Shown in pieces: positions 23,366 to 25,269 of a DNA stretch of 25,269 nt. Made by a program: the position numbers and the translations under genes. Under the pieces are notes generated by a model. The model was not told the origin of the DNA. It was given only the letters and a program-made list of their open reading frames with translations, and did not search any database. Location of the stretch: contig CAYWJT010000041.1 in assembly GCA_964458655.1 (NCBI GenBank), positions 1-25,269 of the forward strand. The letters are read 5' to 3'. This stretch comes from CAYWJT01 sp964458655. Lineage in GTDB: Bacteria > Acidobacteriota > Aminicenantia > Aminicenantales > Saccharicenantaceae. Each line of letters opens with the position of its first letter. Within the stretch, counting starts at the first letter, position 1.

Positions 23366-25183
23366 ATGATAAGAAAGGGCCGCCAGGCCATTAAGATCCT
23401 TCGACCCGGCGGTATCGAAGAATCGCGGATGCTGGTCAGGGCCGACACTTTCAACACGCGAGTCCGAAAGATGAACGCCTGGGTGCTTAACACCGACGGG
23501 AGCAAGCGCGGCTTGGATATCAAGTCGGCTGTGTCCACATCTCTGGCGCCTGATACTCTCTACCAGGACACAAAATTGTTGATACTTGCGCTGCCTGAGG
23601 TTACCAGGGATAGTTTGGTCGGTTTTGAATGGGAGGAAGAGGTAAAGCCGATATCGCTCGAAGATGTCTTTGCTTTTCAAAACCGCTTTCCCGTTCTTGA
23701 AGCCCGATATATCTTGACCTTCCCGCAGGATTGCCAGCCCCAACTCGATTGGATAAACTGGCCAGCCGAGCAACCTCTCGTTTCGCCCTCCTACTGCCGC
23801 ATCACTATAAAGGACATCCCGGCTATTAGCGATGAACCTCTCAGGCCGGCCGATGAGGCCGTCGCCGGCCGCCTCCTGGTCAGATTTAAGGCCGCAGGCC
23901 GGGCCGCAGACGGGCGCGTATTCACGGATTGGAAAGACATGGGGCTGTGGTACGACCGGCTCAGCGGTGAAAGGAGGATTCCTGATGGCAGCGTCCGCGC
24001 CAAAGCCCAGGAATTGACCGAAGGATTGACGGACGTCCGCGGCCGGCTGGAGCGTCTGGCTGAATTCGTCCAGCGCGACATCAGGTATGTGTCCATTCAA
24101 ATCGGCATCGGCGGATACCAGCCGCATCAGGCGTCGGAGATATTGGCCGACCGTTACGGCGACTGCAAGGACAAAGCCACCCTGCTGGCCGCCATGCTTC
24201 AGAGTCTGGGCATGGATTCCTACTACATCATAGTCAATACCGAGCGGCAGGTGGTCACGCCGTTGATGCCGGTCTCGCTTTCCAGCTTCAATCATGTAGT
24301 GCTGGCGGTCAGGCTCCAGGAGGATTCCTTGTTTGCAGGAGCAGAGGCGGTGGTTTCCGAGGAGGCTCTCGGCCGTCTGTTGATTTTCGACCCCACGATG
24401 CCCCATACCTCGATCGGCCGTCTGCCCTTCTATTTGCGGGGGAATTGCGGGCTGCTGGTCGCGGGTCAGGCCAGCAAAATATTGGAATTGCCGGCCGCAA
24501 GGAGTGAAGAGCCGGGGCTCGTTCGTGAGGGCAGGTTCAGTCTGTCTTCGGACGGCAGGCTCAGGGGGCAGGTCACCGAAACCCTTTCCGGACTCCAGGC
24601 GGAAGTGGTTCGAATGAAATTAAGCAACGCCGACGAAAACCAGAGGCGAAAGGACTTGGAGGCTTTTCTTTCCAGAACGCTCGGCTCCTTCACTCTGGAG
24701 GGTTATGAATATCGGAACCTTGATCGTCCGTCCGAGGACCTGCGGCTCAGATATAGCTTCAGCGCCGGCTCCTATTTGAACAGGTCGGGTCCCTTGATGA
24801 GCTTCATGCCTGGCATCTTGGCCATGGTCGAGGATTACGAGGTGTTCAAGCAGAAGGAGGCGCGGCGTTATCCGCTCTTGCTGTCCGGTCCGGTTTGCGC
24901 CCGGGATGACTTCGCGATAACTCTGCCTGACGGCTTGGCCCTGGAAGCATTGCCGGAGCCGGTAGAGCTCCGGACCGATTTCGCCGATTATGCCTGCGTT
25001 TTCGAACTGAAAGGCGGCACCCTTTTTCTTAAGCGCCAGGTGAGGATAAAGGAAGATCTGCTTCCCGCGGCGCGTTTTGACGAGGTTGTAAGATTCTTCC
25101 GGACCCTTCTTTCAGAGGAAAGACGCAGACTCATCTTGAGCAAGAAAACACAGGAGTCGGGAAAATGGGGATGTCTGGAGTAA
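23366..25183 (+). CDS. DUF3857 plus transglutaminase-like protein, main part after the TAG
   Basis: The 605-residue frame begins at an ATG touching the upstream TAG (TAGATG). It carries the rest of DUF3857 (GRQAIKILRPGG, VGFEWEEEVKPISLEDVFAFQ) to about residue 155. A transglutaminase-like domain follows with an intact triad: C267 in YGDCKDKATLLAAML, H310 in SFNHVVLAV and D342 in LLIFDPT. The rest is a C-terminal beta domain (about 375-600). Such proteins are usually single exported polypeptides of about 650-700 residues in Bacteroidota and Acidobacteriota-like bacteria, of unknown substrate, often in tandem copies. Translated alone from 23366 it would lack a signal peptide. Either the gene is a fresh amber pseudogene, or the stop is read through or re-initiated. 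Only a weak AAAGGG precedes the ATG. It looks lower in GC than the tldD/tldE genes. Confidence 0.8.
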   Translation: MIRKGRQAIKILRPGGIEESRMLVRADTFNTRVRKMNAWVLNTDGSKRGLDIKSAVSTSLAPDTLYQDTKLLILALPEVTRDSLVGFEWEEEVKPISLEDVFAFQNRFPVLEARYILTFPQDCQPQLDWINWPAEQPLVSPSYCRITIKDIPAISDEPLRPADEAVAGRLLVRFKAAGRAADGRVFTDWKDMGLWYDRLSGERRIPDGSVRAKAQELTEGLTDVRGRLERLAEFVQRDIRYVSIQIGIGGYQPHQASEILADRYGDCKDKATLLAAMLQSLGMDSYYIIVNTERQVVTPLMPVSLSSFNHVVLAVRLQEDSLFAGAEAVVSEEALGRLLIFDPTMPHTSIGRLPFYLRGNCGLLVAGQASKILELPAARSEEPGLVREGRFSLSSDGRLRGQVTETLSGLQAEVVRMKLSNADENQRRKDLEAFLSRTLGSFTLEGYEYRNLDRPSEDLRLRYSFSAGSYLNRSGPLMSFMPGILAMVEDYEVFKQKEARRYPLLLSGPVCARDDFAITLPDGLALEALPEPVELRTDFADYACVFELKGGTLFLKRQVRIKEDLLPAARFDEVVRFFRTLLSEERRRLILSKKTQESGKWGCLE

Positions 25184-25269
25184 GGTCAAGCCGCAATCCC
25201 GTCATTTTGTTATTGGCGATTATAAACGATTTTGCACCAAATGGCAGAGGTTTTGAGCCAGCATCGGGA
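25165..25269 (+). CDS. Start of a further gene, runs off right edge
   Basis: An ATG at 25165, preceded by AGGAG at 8 bases, opens a frame that overlaps the last 19 bases of the previous gene and stays open to the window end (35 codons). The residues include a hydrophobic NPVILLLAIINDFA stretch after a basic SRNP, as in a signal peptide. Tandem DUF3857-transglutaminase genes are common, so a second copy is possible, but too little is visible to name it. Confidence 0.45.
   Translation, partial: MGMSGVRSSRNPVILLLAIINDFAPNGRGFEPASG

Noticed and set aside
23048..24406. Minus-strand frame opposite the DUF3857/transglutaminase gene (452 codons)
   Set aside because: The opposite strand encodes a recognisable catalytic triad. 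This frame has no family features; its length only reflects codon bias.
1..25269. CRISPR arrays, rRNA genes, phage or plasmid-origin modules
   Set aside because: No regularly spaced repeats, rRNA-like stretches, integrase or replication genes were seen on either strand.

Overview
The window comes from a GC-rich, Gram-negative-type bacterium. An outer-membrane-type OmpA lipoprotein, a putative C-terminal outer-membrane barrel, a Tat-type signal peptide and strong Shine-Dalgarno sequences (GGAGG/AGGAG) all point that way. The gene mix (TldD/TldE, a penicillin-acylase-family hydrolase, a DUF3857-transglutaminase protein, GH43 and GH127 glycosidases, an SGLT-type symporter) resembles heterotrophic Acidobacteriota/Aminicenantota-like genomes. 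That placement is an impression from gene content, not something the sequence proves.

Left flank (1-1640): a lower-GC, partly decayed segment. The minus strand carries the open 5' end of a phosphoketolase-like ThDP enzyme (runs off the left edge). Behind it lies a frameshifted acetate-kinase C-terminal remnant, then a decayed IS91-type transposase fragment. This looks like the broken edge of an ackA-xfp locus.

Central block 1 (1641-10247): a secreted serine beta-lactamase-family hydrolase; a GH43 glycosidase converging, 5 bp apart, on an SGLT-type sodium/sugar symporter; a divergent APC amino-acid permease; and a polytopic NapH/CcoG-like iron-sulfur membrane protein whose ferredoxin motif holds a perfect 18-bp tandem duplication.

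Central block 2 (10248-14495): an unrecognised secreted protein combining an HEGMH zincin-like motif, a helical region and a barrel-like C-terminus; an OmpA-type lipoprotein; a small PAS protein; and a GNAT acetyltransferase. The first two genes are each preceded by a tiny SD-equipped ORF that ends at the next gene's SD or start codon.

Right block (14665-25269): an exported GH127-type beta-L-arabinofuranosidase; a tldD-tldE pair in which only TldD has a Tat-type signal, closed by a terminator hairpin; on the minus strand a penicillin-acylase-family gene translationally coupled (ATGA) to a small membrane protein; and a DUF3857/transglutaminase gene split by one in-frame TAG directly followed by ATG, with the start of another gene overlapping its end.

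Working together: GH43, GH127 and the symporter fit release and uptake of plant arabinan-type sugars. The permease, TldD/E, acylase and transglutaminase-like proteins fit peptide and amide processing in the envelope. Several promoters share an 18-bp spacer and a GC-rich CGGCCC-like discriminator.
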